From positions 1 to 64,000 of the forward strand of contig NZ_PAQR01000027.1 of the NCBI RefSeq assembly GCF_002709775.1: a stretch of 64,000 bases of DNA, given 5' to 3'. A program made the translations under genes and the position numbers. Shown piece after piece: positions 1 through 8,698 of this stretch (position 1 is its first letter; the number at the start of each line of letters is the position of its first letter). The notes beneath the pieces were generated by a model. That model was not told where the DNA came from, did no database searches, and was given only the letters and a program-made list of their open reading frames with translations. Source of the DNA: Thalassospira sp. GTDB taxonomy: Bacteria; Pseudomonadota; Alphaproteobacteria; Rhodospirillales; Thalassospiraceae.

Positions 1-418
1 ATTGGCTTTGCTCATAGCGGAATTGCCTCTTCTCAAAGTAGCTGGCGGGAAAGCAGGTTTTATTTACCCATGCAGCGGGTTTGAGTCAATCTGAACCCCT
101 TTGTAAACCAAAGATTTCAGTGACAAATTGCCCCAACTGCCTCCGTTAAACTACGTAGGTTGACCTCTCAGACACCGTAAACACCCTGCGGGATGGGTGC
201 TGCGAAAGACACGGGCCCTTCACATACGGCGTAACGTGCTTTTAGCAATCGCACAATTAGACCTTCTTACGCAAGGAAACTGCCTGCGGATCGGGTCTTA
301 TTTGTTGCTAACACTTATGAATGCGCATGCCACCGATCAAGATCAGGCGACCGCGCGGGCGGAAAATAGCCCGCATTCCCCGAACGATCCGTTAATCCGC
401 CCGCCGTTTTCTGGCGAT
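1..418. other. Gene-free left edge
   Basis: No convincing coding region is visible on either strand. The open frames here have no ribosome binding site and read like random translation. It lies beyond the 3' end of the MaoC gene. A short GC-rich dyad (GCGGGC to GCCCGC) near position 357-373 could form a weak hairpin, but no T-run follows it, so I do not call a terminator. Confidence 0.5.
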
Positions 419-1468
419 TCAGCGCGGAATCAACACCGTATAATCAAAATCAAGCAACACATCGGAATGATATTTGCCATCCGCACCTTTAAGCGGGAAG
501 TCACTGGCCTGCCGATCGCGCACTGCAACAAGACGAAGACGCAGTGCGCCCAGATCACGCCGACCGGGCACTTCAAATTTGCCCAGAACCTCTGACCAGG
601 CAAAGATCGTATCCCCGGCAAAGGCCGGATTGGCATGGGTGCCTGCATTGATCGCGGCAATCCGAAACGCATTGCCAAGCCCGTTAAATGACAGCGCCCG
701 GCAAAGCGAAATGATATGCCCGCCATAAATAAGCCGCTTGCCAAACCGCCCGCCATTGGCCGCGACCTGATCGAAATGGACCTTGGCGGTGTTTTGATAA
801 AGCCTGGTTGCAATCTGATGTTCGGCTTCTTCAAGGGTCATGCCATCAACATGATCAATCTTTTCGCCGACATAATAGTCATCCCAGCAATGCGGCGATC
901 CCGCCAGCTGGGTTGAATAGGCCGATACATCCAGCCCGACCGGGATCTGGAACGCTTCGGGTGCCACAACACCGGGCAATTCCGGAAGGACCGTTTCAGG
1001 TGCCGGCGCGCTTTCATCGCGTTTACGCACCATGACCCAGCGATTGTAATCAAGCACCATCTCGCCGCGCTGATTGCGCCCGACGGAATTGACATAAACC
1101 ACACCGGTCTTGCCGTTGGAGTTTTCCTTGATCCCGGTCACGGTGGATACCGAACTGACCGTATCGCCGGGATAAACCGGCACGCCAAACACACCGCCGG
1201 CATAACCCAGATTGGCCACCGCATTTAGCGACACATCAGGCACCGTCTTGCCAAACACCATGTGAAACGCCAGCAAATCATCCACCGGGGCTGCCTTATA
1301 GCCAATGCTTTGGGCAAACTCGTCAGACGACTGCACGGCAAAGCGCGGGCCATAAAGCCCGGTATAAAGTGCTACATCGCCGGTCGTGATCGTGCGTGGG
1401 GTGGCATGGCGGATTTCCTGTCCGATCTGGAAATCCTCAAAATAATTGCCCTGATTGGTCTTTGACAT
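419..1468 (-). CDS. MaoC-family dehydratase (mesaconyl-CoA hydratase-like)
   Basis: A 349-residue acyl-CoA hydratase of the double hot-dog MaoC family, expected to be cytosolic. An N-terminal hot-dog region (about residues 10-150) is followed by a second one starting near DDYYVGEKIDHVDG. The length fits mesaconyl-CoA or beta-methylmalyl-CoA hydratases, about 340 residues. The start was set at the internal ATG at 1468 because GGGAGG lies 8 bases upstream; the longer frame to 1501 has no such site. It lies 129 bases downstream of a CitE-like lyase on the same strand. That pairing recalls the hydratase and malyl-CoA lyase or thioesterase steps of C5-dicarboxyl-CoA metabolism, such as the ethylmalonyl-CoA pathway. 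The family is secure; the exact substrate is inferred. Confidence 0.85.
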   Translation of the reverse strand: MSKTNQGNYFEDFQIGQEIRHATPRTITTGDVALYTGLYGPRFAVQSSDEFAQSIGYKAAPVDDLLAFHMVFGKTVPDVSLNAVANLGYAGGVFGVPVYPGDTVSSVSTVTGIKENSNGKTGVVYVNSVGRNQRGEMVLDYNRWVMVRKRDESAPAPETVLPELPGVVAPEAFQIPVGLDVSAYSTQLAGSPHCWDDYYVGEKIDHVDGMTLEEAEHQIATRLYQNTAKVHFDQVAANGGRFGKRLIYGGHIISLCRALSFNGLGNAFRIAAINAGTHANPAFAGDTIFAWSEVLGKFEVPGRRDLGALRLRLVAVRDRQASDFPLKGADGKYHSDVLLDFDYTVLIPR

Positions 1469-1597
1469 TCGATTGCCTCCCTGAAAGGCCGGATGATCCA
1501 AGAATTACCGATGCGCGCTGTTTTGGCTGTCTGTGATGCAGCCGGTTTGTTGCTGTTCTTGGCGCGCGCACCGTTTTGTCTGATGGTGGTCGGGCGC

Positions 1598-2476
1598 TTA
1601 GGCCCCGTCCATTTCCGCGATCAAATCTGCCATCGCGACCAGTTTCTTGGCCGACACCACATGGAGATTTTCAATCAGCTTGCCATCAACCACGACAACG
1701 CCCTTGCCCTCAGCACTGGCTTCTTCATGGGCGGCAATGATCTTGCGCGCCCAGTCGATCTCGGCCTCTGCCGGGGCAAAGGCCGCATTCGCCGCCGCAA
1801 TGGTTTTGGGATGAATAAGCGTCTTGCCATCAAAGCCGAACTCGCACCCCTGCTTGCAGGACGCCTCAAACCCGGCATCATCAGACAGATCAAGATGCAC
1901 ACCATCAAGGATCGCAAGCCCATAGGCCCGTGCCGCCAACAGGCAAAGACCAAGACTGGTCACCATCGGCAGGCGGTCCGGCGTATGGGCACAGTTCAGA
2001 TCCTTGGCAAGGTCCGATGTCCCCATGACAAACCCGCCAAGACGGGGATGGGCACCGGCAATTTCCTTGGCATTAAGCATCGCAAGCGGGGTTTCCATCA
2101 TGCACCAGATGGTCATGCCTGCATGCGCGCCTTCGGCCTCCATGATATTGGCGACCTGACGCACGGTATCGGCACTTTCGACCTTGGGCAGCAGGATGGC
2201 ATCGGCCGATGTTTTGGACGCCGCCACGATATCGGCATATCCCCACGGGGTATTCAGGCCATTGGTTCTGATCTGGATTTCACGCTTGCCATAACCGCCT
2301 TCGGCCAAAGCGCTCACAATCTGGTTGCGTGCGTTATCCTTGGCATCGGGTGCCACCGCATCCTCAAGATCCAGAATAAGCCCATCTGCCGGAAGCGTAC
2401 GGCCCTTTTCAAGGGCACGCGCATTGGAACCCGGCATATACAAAACAGAGCGGCGCGGACGTGGGGCAGCAGCCAT
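1598..2476 (-). CDS. HpcH/HpaI-CitE family CoA ester lyase (malyl-CoA lyase-like)
   Basis: A 292-residue TIM-barrel enzyme of the CitE/malyl-CoA lyase family. Visible family motifs are the N-terminal RRSVLYMPG, the LDLEDAV metal-site strand, MMETPLAML, MGTSDLAKDL and the C-terminal DGKTLIHPKTI. Members cleave or hydrolyse malyl-CoA, beta-methylmalyl-CoA or citramalyl-CoA and need Mg2+. The ATG at 2476 has GGGAGA just upstream. It is the first gene of a probable two-gene unit with the MaoC hydratase downstream. Lyase and thioesterase members of this family cannot be told apart by reading alone. Confidence 0.85.
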   Translation of the reverse strand: MAAAPRPRRSVLYMPGSNARALEKGRTLPADGLILDLEDAVAPDAKDNARNQIVSALAEGGYGKREIQIRTNGLNTPWGYADIVAASKTSADAILLPKVESADTVRQVANIMEAEGAHAGMTIWCMMETPLAMLNAKEIAGAHPRLGGFVMGTSDLAKDLNCAHTPDRLPMVTSLGLCLLAARAYGLAILDGVHLDLSDDAGFEASCKQGCEFGFDGKTLIHPKTIAAANAAFAPAEAEIDWARKIIAAHEEASAEGKGVVVVDGKLIENLHVVSAKKLVAMADLIAEMDGA

Positions 2477-2613
2477 CAGGAATCTCCCGTTTGATAATAT
2501 TCGTACAATATTTATATTTTATTTTTACGAAAATTACCCAAACTTGTTTTCCCCTGCAACCCAATTTTTGCGGTGCGGCATGATCATAGCCGCCGCACCA
2601 TCTTCAATATCGC

Positions 2614-3528
2614 CTAAAATAGCAGCTTCGGGCTCAGTCCGGCAAAACCGCTGCTGGCATTTTCATCCTCGACCGTGACAATTGCACTGCGTCCGGCAAC
2701 AAGGCGGACATCGTCGGGCACATGTTCAAGTTCGACCCGGACCGGAACGCGCTGTGCCAACCTAACCCAGCTGAAGGTCGGTTTGACCTGGGCAAGGCCC
2801 GCTGAACTGCCGGAACGCTCGCTATCCTGAATGCCGCTTGCAATGCTGACAACATGACCATAAAGCGGGCGGCTTTCGCCCATCAGCATCACCTGCACGC
2901 GATCACCGATCGCAATGCGCGGCAGTTTGTTTTCTTCGAAATACCCCGCAACATAGAACGAGCTGCTGTCAACAAGGGCGGCAATGGCACTGCCCGCCCC
3001 GACATAGGCGCCCCGACGCAGCGAAAAGTTGGTCACAACCCCATCGACCGGCGCCACCACACTGGTCCGCGACAGATCCAGTTCGGCCAGTGCCAGATCG
3101 GCACGCGCCAGATCCACATCGGCCTGCGCGGTCGCAAGATCGGTTTTGACCTGTTCCTTTTTCTGATCGGTGACAACGTCGCTATCAAGCCCGCTATAGC
3201 GGGTGACTTCGCGTTTGGCCTGATCGCGCGCGGCAATCGCGTTTTCAAGCTTGGCGCGTGCCTGATCGACCGCCACCTGATAGCGCGCCCGATCAATGGT
3301 AAACAGCACGTCACCCGCCTTGACCGGCTGGTTGTCGCCAACCAGAACCTCGGACACCAACCCGCCAATATCAGGCGCAATGGAAATCACATCGGCACTG
3401 ACCCGGCCATCGCGCGTCCAGGGCTCGTTCATGTAGTAATCATAAAGATGCCATCCGCCCACACAGGCAATCAGCACAAGCAAGCTTGTGAATCCGATGC
3501 GCAGGCTTTTCAAAACGATATTTTTCAT
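2614..3528 (-). CDS. HlyD/EmrA-type membrane fusion protein
   Basis: A 304-residue periplasmic adaptor. One membrane segment lies at about residues 8-29, followed by a lipoyl/barrel-sandwich half motif (VSEVLVGDNQPVKAGDVLF), a long Ala/Asp/Gln-rich coiled-coil hairpin (about 85-150) and the second lipoyl half (SVVAPVDGVVTNFSLRRGAYV). This is the AaeA-like architecture that links an inner-membrane pump to an outer-membrane channel. The start is the ATG at 3528, 8 bases after the DUF1656 stop; the upstream in-frame extension overlaps DUF1656 and was rejected. It is the last gene of the marR-FUSC-DUF1656-HlyD operon, which likely exports aromatic acids or similar compounds. Confidence 0.9.
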   Translation of the reverse strand: MKNIVLKSLRIGFTSLLVLIACVGGWHLYDYYMNEPWTRDGRVSADVISIAPDIGGLVSEVLVGDNQPVKAGDVLFTIDRARYQVAVDQARAKLENAIAARDQAKREVTRYSGLDSDVVTDQKKEQVKTDLATAQADVDLARADLALAELDLSRTSVVAPVDGVVTNFSLRRGAYVGAGSAIAALVDSSSFYVAGYFEENKLPRIAIGDRVQVMLMGESRPLYGHVVSIASGIQDSERSGSSAGLAQVKPTFSWVRLAQRVPVRVELEHVPDDVRLVAGRSAIVTVEDENASSGFAGLSPKLLF

Positions 3529-3536
3529 CACATCAC

Positions 3537-3740
3537 CTATTTCAGAAAGACAGCCGAAAGCCCGGTCAGGATCAGCACATAAAGCGCAAGGTCGGTCAGC
3601 GCCGGATGGACGGTCATTTTGTAAAAACCGATCCGCGCCAGACCAAGATGGGTAACCTTCAGGCACCCCCATGCAGCAATTGCCAGAACCAGAAAGGTCG
3701 GGACATACAGGCCGTAAATGTTAAATGTCGGATTGATCAT
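3537..3740 (-). CDS. DUF1656 small membrane protein (AaeX-like)
   Basis: A 67-residue protein with two hydrophobic helices (about residues 8-30 and 43-65), the usual form of DUF1656/AaeX proteins, which almost always sit between a FUSC pump and an HlyD adaptor. Its ATG overlaps the FUSC stop as ATGA, so the two are translationally coupled. The precise role is unknown; it probably accompanies the pump in the inner membrane. Confidence 0.9.
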   Translation of the reverse strand: MINPTFNIYGLYVPTFLVLAIAAWGCLKVTHLGLARIGFYKMTVHPALTDLALYVLILTGLSAVFLK

Positions 3741-5830
3741 GCTGTTTCTCCCATGATCGTCGGCTGGGCCGGCAAGATGCCGCCACCCGTTTGTGTCTGC
3801 AGGCGCGGTGCGCCTGTTTTGGAAAGATTGCGGCGAAGCGCGACCAATGGCACCAGAAGCCGTTCGCGATCAGAACCCTCGGGGTCGGCCACCACCAACC
3901 GCAAAAGGTTGTCGACCTCCTCGACGATCCACGGATCAGGCAAGCGGTCCGGATCAATCAGGCGGGCCTCGAAATGCCGCGCGATGGACCGCAAAAGGAC
4001 CTTGATGCGATTGGCAACCGGCTTGCTGGTAAACAGCGTCGCATTGCGCAAATCATAAAGGCAGGACGCAATCGTTGCTTCGGGCATGACCCGGATCAAT
4101 GTATCGCGATGCTGCGGCGCCATGGCCAAACGCGGCAGGATAAGTCCCTGGCGATCCAGCAACCGGCGCACAAGGATCAGACGCCCATGGGCAAAGGATC
4201 CACGCGCAATCGCGGCAATATCCCGCCAGTTGGCCCGAACCAGACGCATGATCGATCGATCTGCTGGCACCACCCGGATAAAGGCGGTTGCAATTATCGC
4301 CGCACCAAAGCCCGCTAGCGATGCAACACCGCCGCCCAGAATGGTCTCGATATCGCTGCTATAGGTCGTATCAAGGTTGAGGATCATGACAAGGTTGACC
4401 ACCATCGCCAGACCAAAGCCATACGTCGCCTGCGAGGTCATCAACACACCCAGCAAGATGCAATAAGGCGCAAATGACAGGGCAAGCAACGGGAAACCAT
4501 CGATACCCGGCAGGATCGTCAGGTTGTAGAAAACAACCGCCCCAACAGCCATCGTGGTGTAACGGATAAAGCCCTTGAGTGCTGGCACCGGGTTATCAAG
4601 AAACGACATGATCGAACTGCCAACCGCTGCCATCATCGCCGCCGTGCCGCCTGCGGGCCATCCGGAAATAATCCAGAAGGCACACACCGCACTGATCGCG
4701 ACTGCTGCGGCAATACCACTGCGCACCGCGCCATTGGCATCACGGTCCATGGCTTCCGACCCGGCGGTTGCCTGCCAGCGGTTCAAAACGTCACTGGGTG
4801 CGGAACCCGCACGAATGCCATCCCACAGAACCCGGCAATCATGATGGAAATCAAGCAACCGGTGCAGCCGATCACACAGATTAACCATCAAAAGCCCACC
4901 CCAGTCAGATGACTGGTCGATCTGATCGCGAAACGCGGTCACACGGTCATGCAGGCTGCATGTCAGGTCCGGGTCATGGGCGTCGCGATTGACGTGATCG
5001 ATGATGTCATCACAAAGTGCGCGCAGTTCGGGCGGCAAGGTAACACCCTCTGCCGCAAGCGCCGTCAAACGGTCATGGACCGCATAACAAACCGGCAACA
5101 GGGACGCCATCGCACTTTGCAGCGCCTGCAATTCGCGTGTCCGCCCGGAAAAGCGCGACTTCTCATAGCCCAGATGCAAGGCCATGCCGTGCAACTCACC
5201 AAGGTCGGCGGCAATGCGCGCCCGGTCACGGTCCAGCTGATCGGCATCCATGCCCGCATCAAAGCTTTCCGTGACCAGCTTGGCGACATCCGCCATCCAG
5301 CCGTTGATTTGTGATGCGATCACCGGGCCGATATGGCGCGGCAAAATGATATGCCCGACCAGTGTGGCACAGAGAATACCCACCGTGATTTCCTGACAAC
5401 GCGCAATCGCGGTCGGAAAGACCGACAGCGGATCGGTCACACTCGGAAAGCCGATCAGGGCCACAGTGTACCCCGCCAGCATCAGAACATAACTGCGCGG
5501 TGTACGATCAAGCCGTGCGAAGAACAGGCAAACGCCAACCCAGACGGCCAGAACAGCACTCAGCACGACCGGCGCATTGACCAGATTGGGCACCAGAATG
5601 ATCGCGACCACCGCACCAAGCAAGGTGCCCAGCACGCGATAAACTGCCTTGGATGCCAGAACACCGGAAAACGGATGGGCCACGATATAAACCGTCGCCA
5701 TCGACCAGACCGGGCGATCAAGATCAAAGGCCAGCGCAATATAAAGCGCCAACATCGATGCCCCGAATGTCTTGATCGAAAAGATCCAGTCTCCGGCTTT
5801 CGGCCGAAGGGCGAGAATATTTTGCAACAT
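3737..5830 (-). CDS. FUSC/AaeB-family aromatic acid exporter
   Basis: A 697-residue inner-membrane transporter of the FUSC family. It has the duplicated layout expected: an N-terminal bundle of hydrophobic helices (about 20-170), a soluble helical region, and a second bundle (about 370-520) with a C-terminal cytosolic part. The N-terminal RPVWSMATVYIVAHP and the central GWPAGGTAAMMAA segments are typical of AaeB-like pumps for p-hydroxybenzoate and related acids. It starts 15 bases after the MarR stop and overlaps DUF1656 by 4 bases. The substrate is unknown; regulation is probably by the adjacent MarR. Confidence 0.9.
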   Translation of the reverse strand: MLQNILALRPKAGDWIFSIKTFGASMLALYIALAFDLDRPVWSMATVYIVAHPFSGVLASKAVYRVLGTLLGAVVAIILVPNLVNAPVVLSAVLAVWVGVCLFFARLDRTPRSYVLMLAGYTVALIGFPSVTDPLSVFPTAIARCQEITVGILCATLVGHIILPRHIGPVIASQINGWMADVAKLVTESFDAGMDADQLDRDRARIAADLGELHGMALHLGYEKSRFSGRTRELQALQSAMASLLPVCYAVHDRLTALAAEGVTLPPELRALCDDIIDHVNRDAHDPDLTCSLHDRVTAFRDQIDQSSDWGGLLMVNLCDRLHRLLDFHHDCRVLWDGIRAGSAPSDVLNRWQATAGSEAMDRDANGAVRSGIAAAVAISAVCAFWIISGWPAGGTAAMMAAVGSSIMSFLDNPVPALKGFIRYTTMAVGAVVFYNLTILPGIDGFPLLALSFAPYCILLGVLMTSQATYGFGLAMVVNLVMILNLDTTYSSDIETILGGGVASLAGFGAAIIATAFIRVVPADRSIMRLVRANWRDIAAIARGSFAHGRLILVRRLLDRQGLILPRLAMAPQHRDTLIRVMPEATIASCLYDLRNATLFTSKPVANRIKVLLRSIARHFEARLIDPDRLPDPWIVEEVDNLLRLVVADPEGSDRERLLVPLVALRRNLSKTGAPRLQTQTGGGILPAQPTIMGETA

Positions 5831-5845
5831 CTGCTGACCTCCGGC

Positions 5846-6304
5846 TTATTGCGACGTTTCGCGCATATCCAGCCGGTTCAGCAGTTCGCGCATGACATCA
5901 AGGGTGATATGAAGATTTTCCTCGGAAACATTGGCGGTCAGCTCGCCGCGTAGATCGCCGAGCAGGACTTCAATCTCGCTGGCTTTCGCGCGGCCCGCAT
6001 CGGTCAGGGCGACCATCTTGGCCCGACGATCCCGCGGATCAGAAACACGCGACACAAATCCGTCGCGTTCAAGCTGATCAATAACGCGGACCAGTGACGG
6101 GCCTTCAACACCGATTTCCTCGGCAATCATGCCCTGACGAACCGCACCACCATTACGATGCAGAACAATCAACGGCATCGCCATGGTCTGCGAAAGTCCA
6201 TGCGCCTGAAGGGTGCGATTGACCTCGCGCTGCCAGCAACGGGCGACGCGCATCAGGGCACTGCCAAGGGTTAGATAAGGGGTGTTTTGATCAATGTTTT
6301 CCAT
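5846..6304 (-). CDS. MarR-family regulator of the FUSC efflux operon
   Basis: A 152-residue winged-helix dimer of the MarR family. The recognition helix and wing region read IGVEGPSLVRVIDQLERDGFVSRV then DPRDRRAK, the classic MarR signature. It is the first gene of the efflux operon, with FUSC 15 bases downstream. The start is the ATG at 6304; longer starts run back through the promoter and operator. A near-perfect palindrome overlaps its own promoter (6328-6345), so autorepression released by an aromatic ligand is a reasonable inference. Confidence 0.9.
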   Translation of the reverse strand: MENIDQNTPYLTLGSALMRVARCWQREVNRTLQAHGLSQTMAMPLIVLHRNGGAVRQGMIAEEIGVEGPSLVRVIDQLERDGFVSRVSDPRDRRAKMVALTDAGRAKASEIEVLLGDLRGELTANVSEENLHITLDVMRELLNRLDMRETSQ

Positions 6305-6327
6305 GGCACGAACCATAACAGAAAAAT

Positions 6328-6350
6328 TAGATAGAATTCTAACTATTATA
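6328..6350 (-). promoter_or_regulatory. marR promoter -10 with overlapping MarR operator
   Basis: On the minus strand TATAAT (6345-6350) makes a consensus -10 box. Directly downstream lies an 18-base dyad (6328-6345) with the perfect core TAGAATTCTA at 6332-6341 and only one mismatched pair in the full 18 bases. A site here would block the polymerase, as in autoregulated marR genes. No strong -35 box is visible. Binding by the adjacent MarR is inferred. Confidence 0.6.
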
Positions 6351-6449
6351 ATCCTATCAGTTATGACGTCTGTGCATAGATGAAGCACTCCCGTATGCAT
6401 ATCTGCATAGGGATCATGGAAAATCAGAATAAAAACAGAAATATACGCC

Positions 6450-7601
6450 CTATTCCGGCGTGCCGAACAAACCGGTCATTAGCATGCTGGTCACCGATGG
6501 CACCTCATTGAGTGCCCGCCCATTGGCAAGAAACACCACCACTGTGTCCTGTTCCGGGAACCAGGAAAACTCGGCCGAATAGCCAAAATAGATCCCGTCA
6601 TGGCCCCAAACCGGGCCCCAGTCACTTGCGCCGATCATCAGCCCATAGCCATAGGACCCGTCGCCGGCAAAGGCCGTATCGGTCGTTGCGCGCTCAAGCG
6701 CATTCGGACCAAGCAGAACTCCATTCACAAACAGCGCACGGGCAAATTTCACCATATCCTCGGCGGTCGAAATCACCCCGCCATCGGCCAGTTGATCGCC
6801 CACGTCATAATCCGTGACGTCTTCGAGCTGCCCGTCGCCATTGGCATCATCAAAACCGCGCGCCAGCGATGCCGGCCTTGGAAAACTGCCAAAGGATGTG
6901 TTGCTCATCTCGGCCGGGGCAAAAATCCGGCGACCAAACACGGCACTGATATGCGCGCCCTCGACCGCCTCGATCATCACGCCGAGCAGGATGAAATTGC
7001 TGTTGGAGGCCGCATAATTCGTGCCCGGGGCAAAATAGGCTTCCCGATCGGCAATCAGTGGCAGCAACTCGACATTGCGCCAACCATGCTGCGGGTCGCG
7101 CCCGACCAGCTCGAAAAAGAACTCGCCATCCAGATAATCGGGAATGCCCGAACTGTTGCGCAGCAAATCACGAATGGTGGCGCGATCGGCATTGGCAATG
7201 CGGTCGCGAAATTCCTTGGGCAGGTATGTGCCAATCGGATCGGCCAGATCAATCCGCTTTTCCGATGCCAGCTGCAAGGTAACCACAGCCGTCATCATCT
7301 TGGTCAGCGACCCGATATAAAACTGTCGATCCCGCGTCATTCCTGTCTCGGGCCGGACACTGGCATAGCCCGTGGCGGCATAGCGCACATTGCCCTCGCC
7401 ATAGCCAATCGCCACCACCCCGCCCGGCAGACCGGCATGCTCGACATATTGCGACAGGAATTTTTCCAGCGGATCAGACGGTGCTTCCTTGGCACTTCCG
7501 CTTTGCGCCAATGCGAAATGGTTTGCTGACATGGCAAACGTCATTGCCACCGCCATCACCACCATCGCACGCGCGGGAATACGCCAGAATGCTGCGTTCA
7601 A
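6450..7601 (-). CDS. Secreted serine hydrolase, beta-lactamase (S12) family
   Basis: A 383-residue protein with a Sec signal peptide (hydrophobic core about residues 11-31, likely cleavage after ALA-Q) and a beta-lactamase/D-alanyl-D-alanine carboxypeptidase fold. SLTK (S98-K101) is the SxxK nucleophile motif and WGHDG near residues 330-340 stands in for KTG (HxG). The middle motif is odd. The family pattern PGTxxxYSNxxYxLLG reads here PGTNYAASNSNFILLG, so Ala198 sits where the catalytic Tyr is expected. Either Tyr196 takes over or activity is altered. It acts in the periplasm, perhaps on peptidoglycan peptides or esters. No operon partner is obvious. Confidence 0.85.
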   Translation of the reverse strand: MNAAFWRIPARAMVVMAVAMTFAMSANHFALAQSGSAKEAPSDPLEKFLSQYVEHAGLPGGVVAIGYGEGNVRYAATGYASVRPETGMTRDRQFYIGSLTKMMTAVVTLQLASEKRIDLADPIGTYLPKEFRDRIANADRATIRDLLRNSSGIPDYLDGEFFFELVGRDPQHGWRNVELLPLIADREAYFAPGTNYAASNSNFILLGVMIEAVEGAHISAVFGRRIFAPAEMSNTSFGSFPRPASLARGFDDANGDGQLEDVTDYDVGDQLADGGVISTAEDMVKFARALFVNGVLLGPNALERATTDTAFAGDGSYGYGLMIGASDWGPVWGHDGIYFGYSAEFSWFPEQDTVVVFLANGRALNEVPSVTSMLMTGLFGTPE

Positions 7602-7660
7602 ATCGCTCTACTCATGTTGCCCAACCTTGCCCACCTTCGGGCAAATTGCTTTCCGCCCGG

Positions 7661-7993
7661 TTAATCCGGGCTTTGCTTGATCTGTTTGCGCCACCAATCA
7701 AGGGCATCGCGCAAGTCACCGGTCTTGACAGTAATGCTCGGCTCGCCGGTCTCTTCATAGACCGGCAGGATCTCGGTCTTGGCCGGTCGCACCTTAACCA
7801 TGTAGGCATTCATGCCCATATCCCAAGCCTGTTGCCGGCCGGAAATCACATCGTCGATTTCGGAAAGGGCCTGTTCGCACCAGACCGGGGCCCGCTGAAA
7901 ATCAAGGACAAGACAGGCGGCAATCCGATCATGCCCATCATCCCCGACAATTCTGCCAGGCCAATTCGGCTCAATAAAATCACCGCCTGCCAT
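7661..7993 (-). CDS. Small acidic protein, candidate immunity partner of the EndoU-like nuclease
   Basis: A 110-residue cytosolic-looking protein with no signal peptide or membrane segment, Asp/Glu-rich in its first half. I do not recognise a named family. The ATG at 7993 has GAGG 7 bases upstream, better placed than the ATG at 8005. It begins 21 bases after the stop of the secreted EndoU-like protein on the same strand, the usual place for an immunity gene in toxin-immunity pairs. The function is inferred from context only. Confidence 0.55.
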   Translation of the reverse strand: MAGGDFIEPNWPGRIVGDDGHDRIAACLVLDFQRAPVWCEQALSEIDDVISGRQQAWDMGMNAYMVKVRPAKTEILPVYEETGEPSITVKTGDLRDALDWWRKQIKQSPD

Positions 7994-8014
7994 GTTTGAC
8001 CTCACATCAAAAGA

Positions 8015-8584
8015 TTACCGCAGCGGGAAGGCGGTGTTGATATTGCCGTTCCCGAGTGTTCCAAACGCGATATAGAACCGCGTTGTGGCATCATCGCCGA
8101 CACAATGACCGCCCGCTGCCGGGTCCGGCCGGTTCAGGCCACACGATGCCCATCCGGGCGCGCCCGCCGGGCACGCTACCTGATTTGCATGCGCATACAG
8201 GATCGACTGAACGACCGCTGCCTCGGTGCAGCTATCAGGGAACATCGTCGAAAACTTCGTCGGGTTTGCCCCGTTCGGGTTTACCAACGTGACGTTCCCG
8301 CCATACACGCCATTGGCATTCGCGGGCTGATTAATCACGAAATTGGCGACCGTCGCCGGGTTCACGCCACCCGGGCGCGAATGGAACCCGGCCGCCGTGC
8401 CATTGGCCCGCACTTCGCCGCAGAAAACGTGATCGGCGTTAATCGGCGGAACCGTTGCCGTCCAATGCGGGTTTGCCGGGCACGCAACCTGTGCGGATGC
8501 CTGCGAAATGCCAACAAGACCAAGGGCGCAAAACGCCAAAGCCCCGAAGGCCGCGACATGGAAAAGCTTGGAAAGTTTCGTCAT
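8015..8584 (-). CDS. Secreted EndoU-like ribonuclease (stand-alone)
   Basis: A 189-residue protein with a clear Sec signal peptide (hydrophobic residues 10-27, cleavage site about ASA-Q at 29-32). The mature part resembles the bacterial EndoU nuclease domain: H52 followed by xxxG (DHVFCGE), then a second His after Gly (AGFH, H68), and a C-terminal Thr/Tyr strand (TTRFYIAFG, 167-175). EndoU domains usually cap large polymorphic toxins; this one is free-standing. Six cysteines remain after cleavage (35, 55, 119, 138, 148, 161), enough for three disulfides and in keeping with an extracytoplasmic location. The downstream small gene may protect the producer. The domain call is by motif reading. 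Confidence 0.6.
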   Translation of the reverse strand: MTKLSKLFHVAAFGALAFCALGLVGISQASAQVACPANPHWTATVPPINADHVFCGEVRANGTAAGFHSRPGGVNPATVANFVINQPANANGVYGGNVTLVNPNGANPTKFSTMFPDSCTEAAVVQSILYAHANQVACPAGAPGWASCGLNRPDPAAGGHCVGDDATTRFYIAFGTLGNGNINTAFPLR

Positions 8585-8698
8585 GAACGAACTCCTTTAC
8601 TTTGTCCGATGCAGTTCCTGACCGCACCGAACAGCACGGCCATACTGCCAAGATCAGACGCAGCGTTCCAATTCATGTGAAGGCGATTTACGGCGCAT

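Noticed and set aside
197-595. A 132-codon frame at the left edge
   Set aside because: It overlaps the end of the MaoC gene and shows no start signal or family resemblance.
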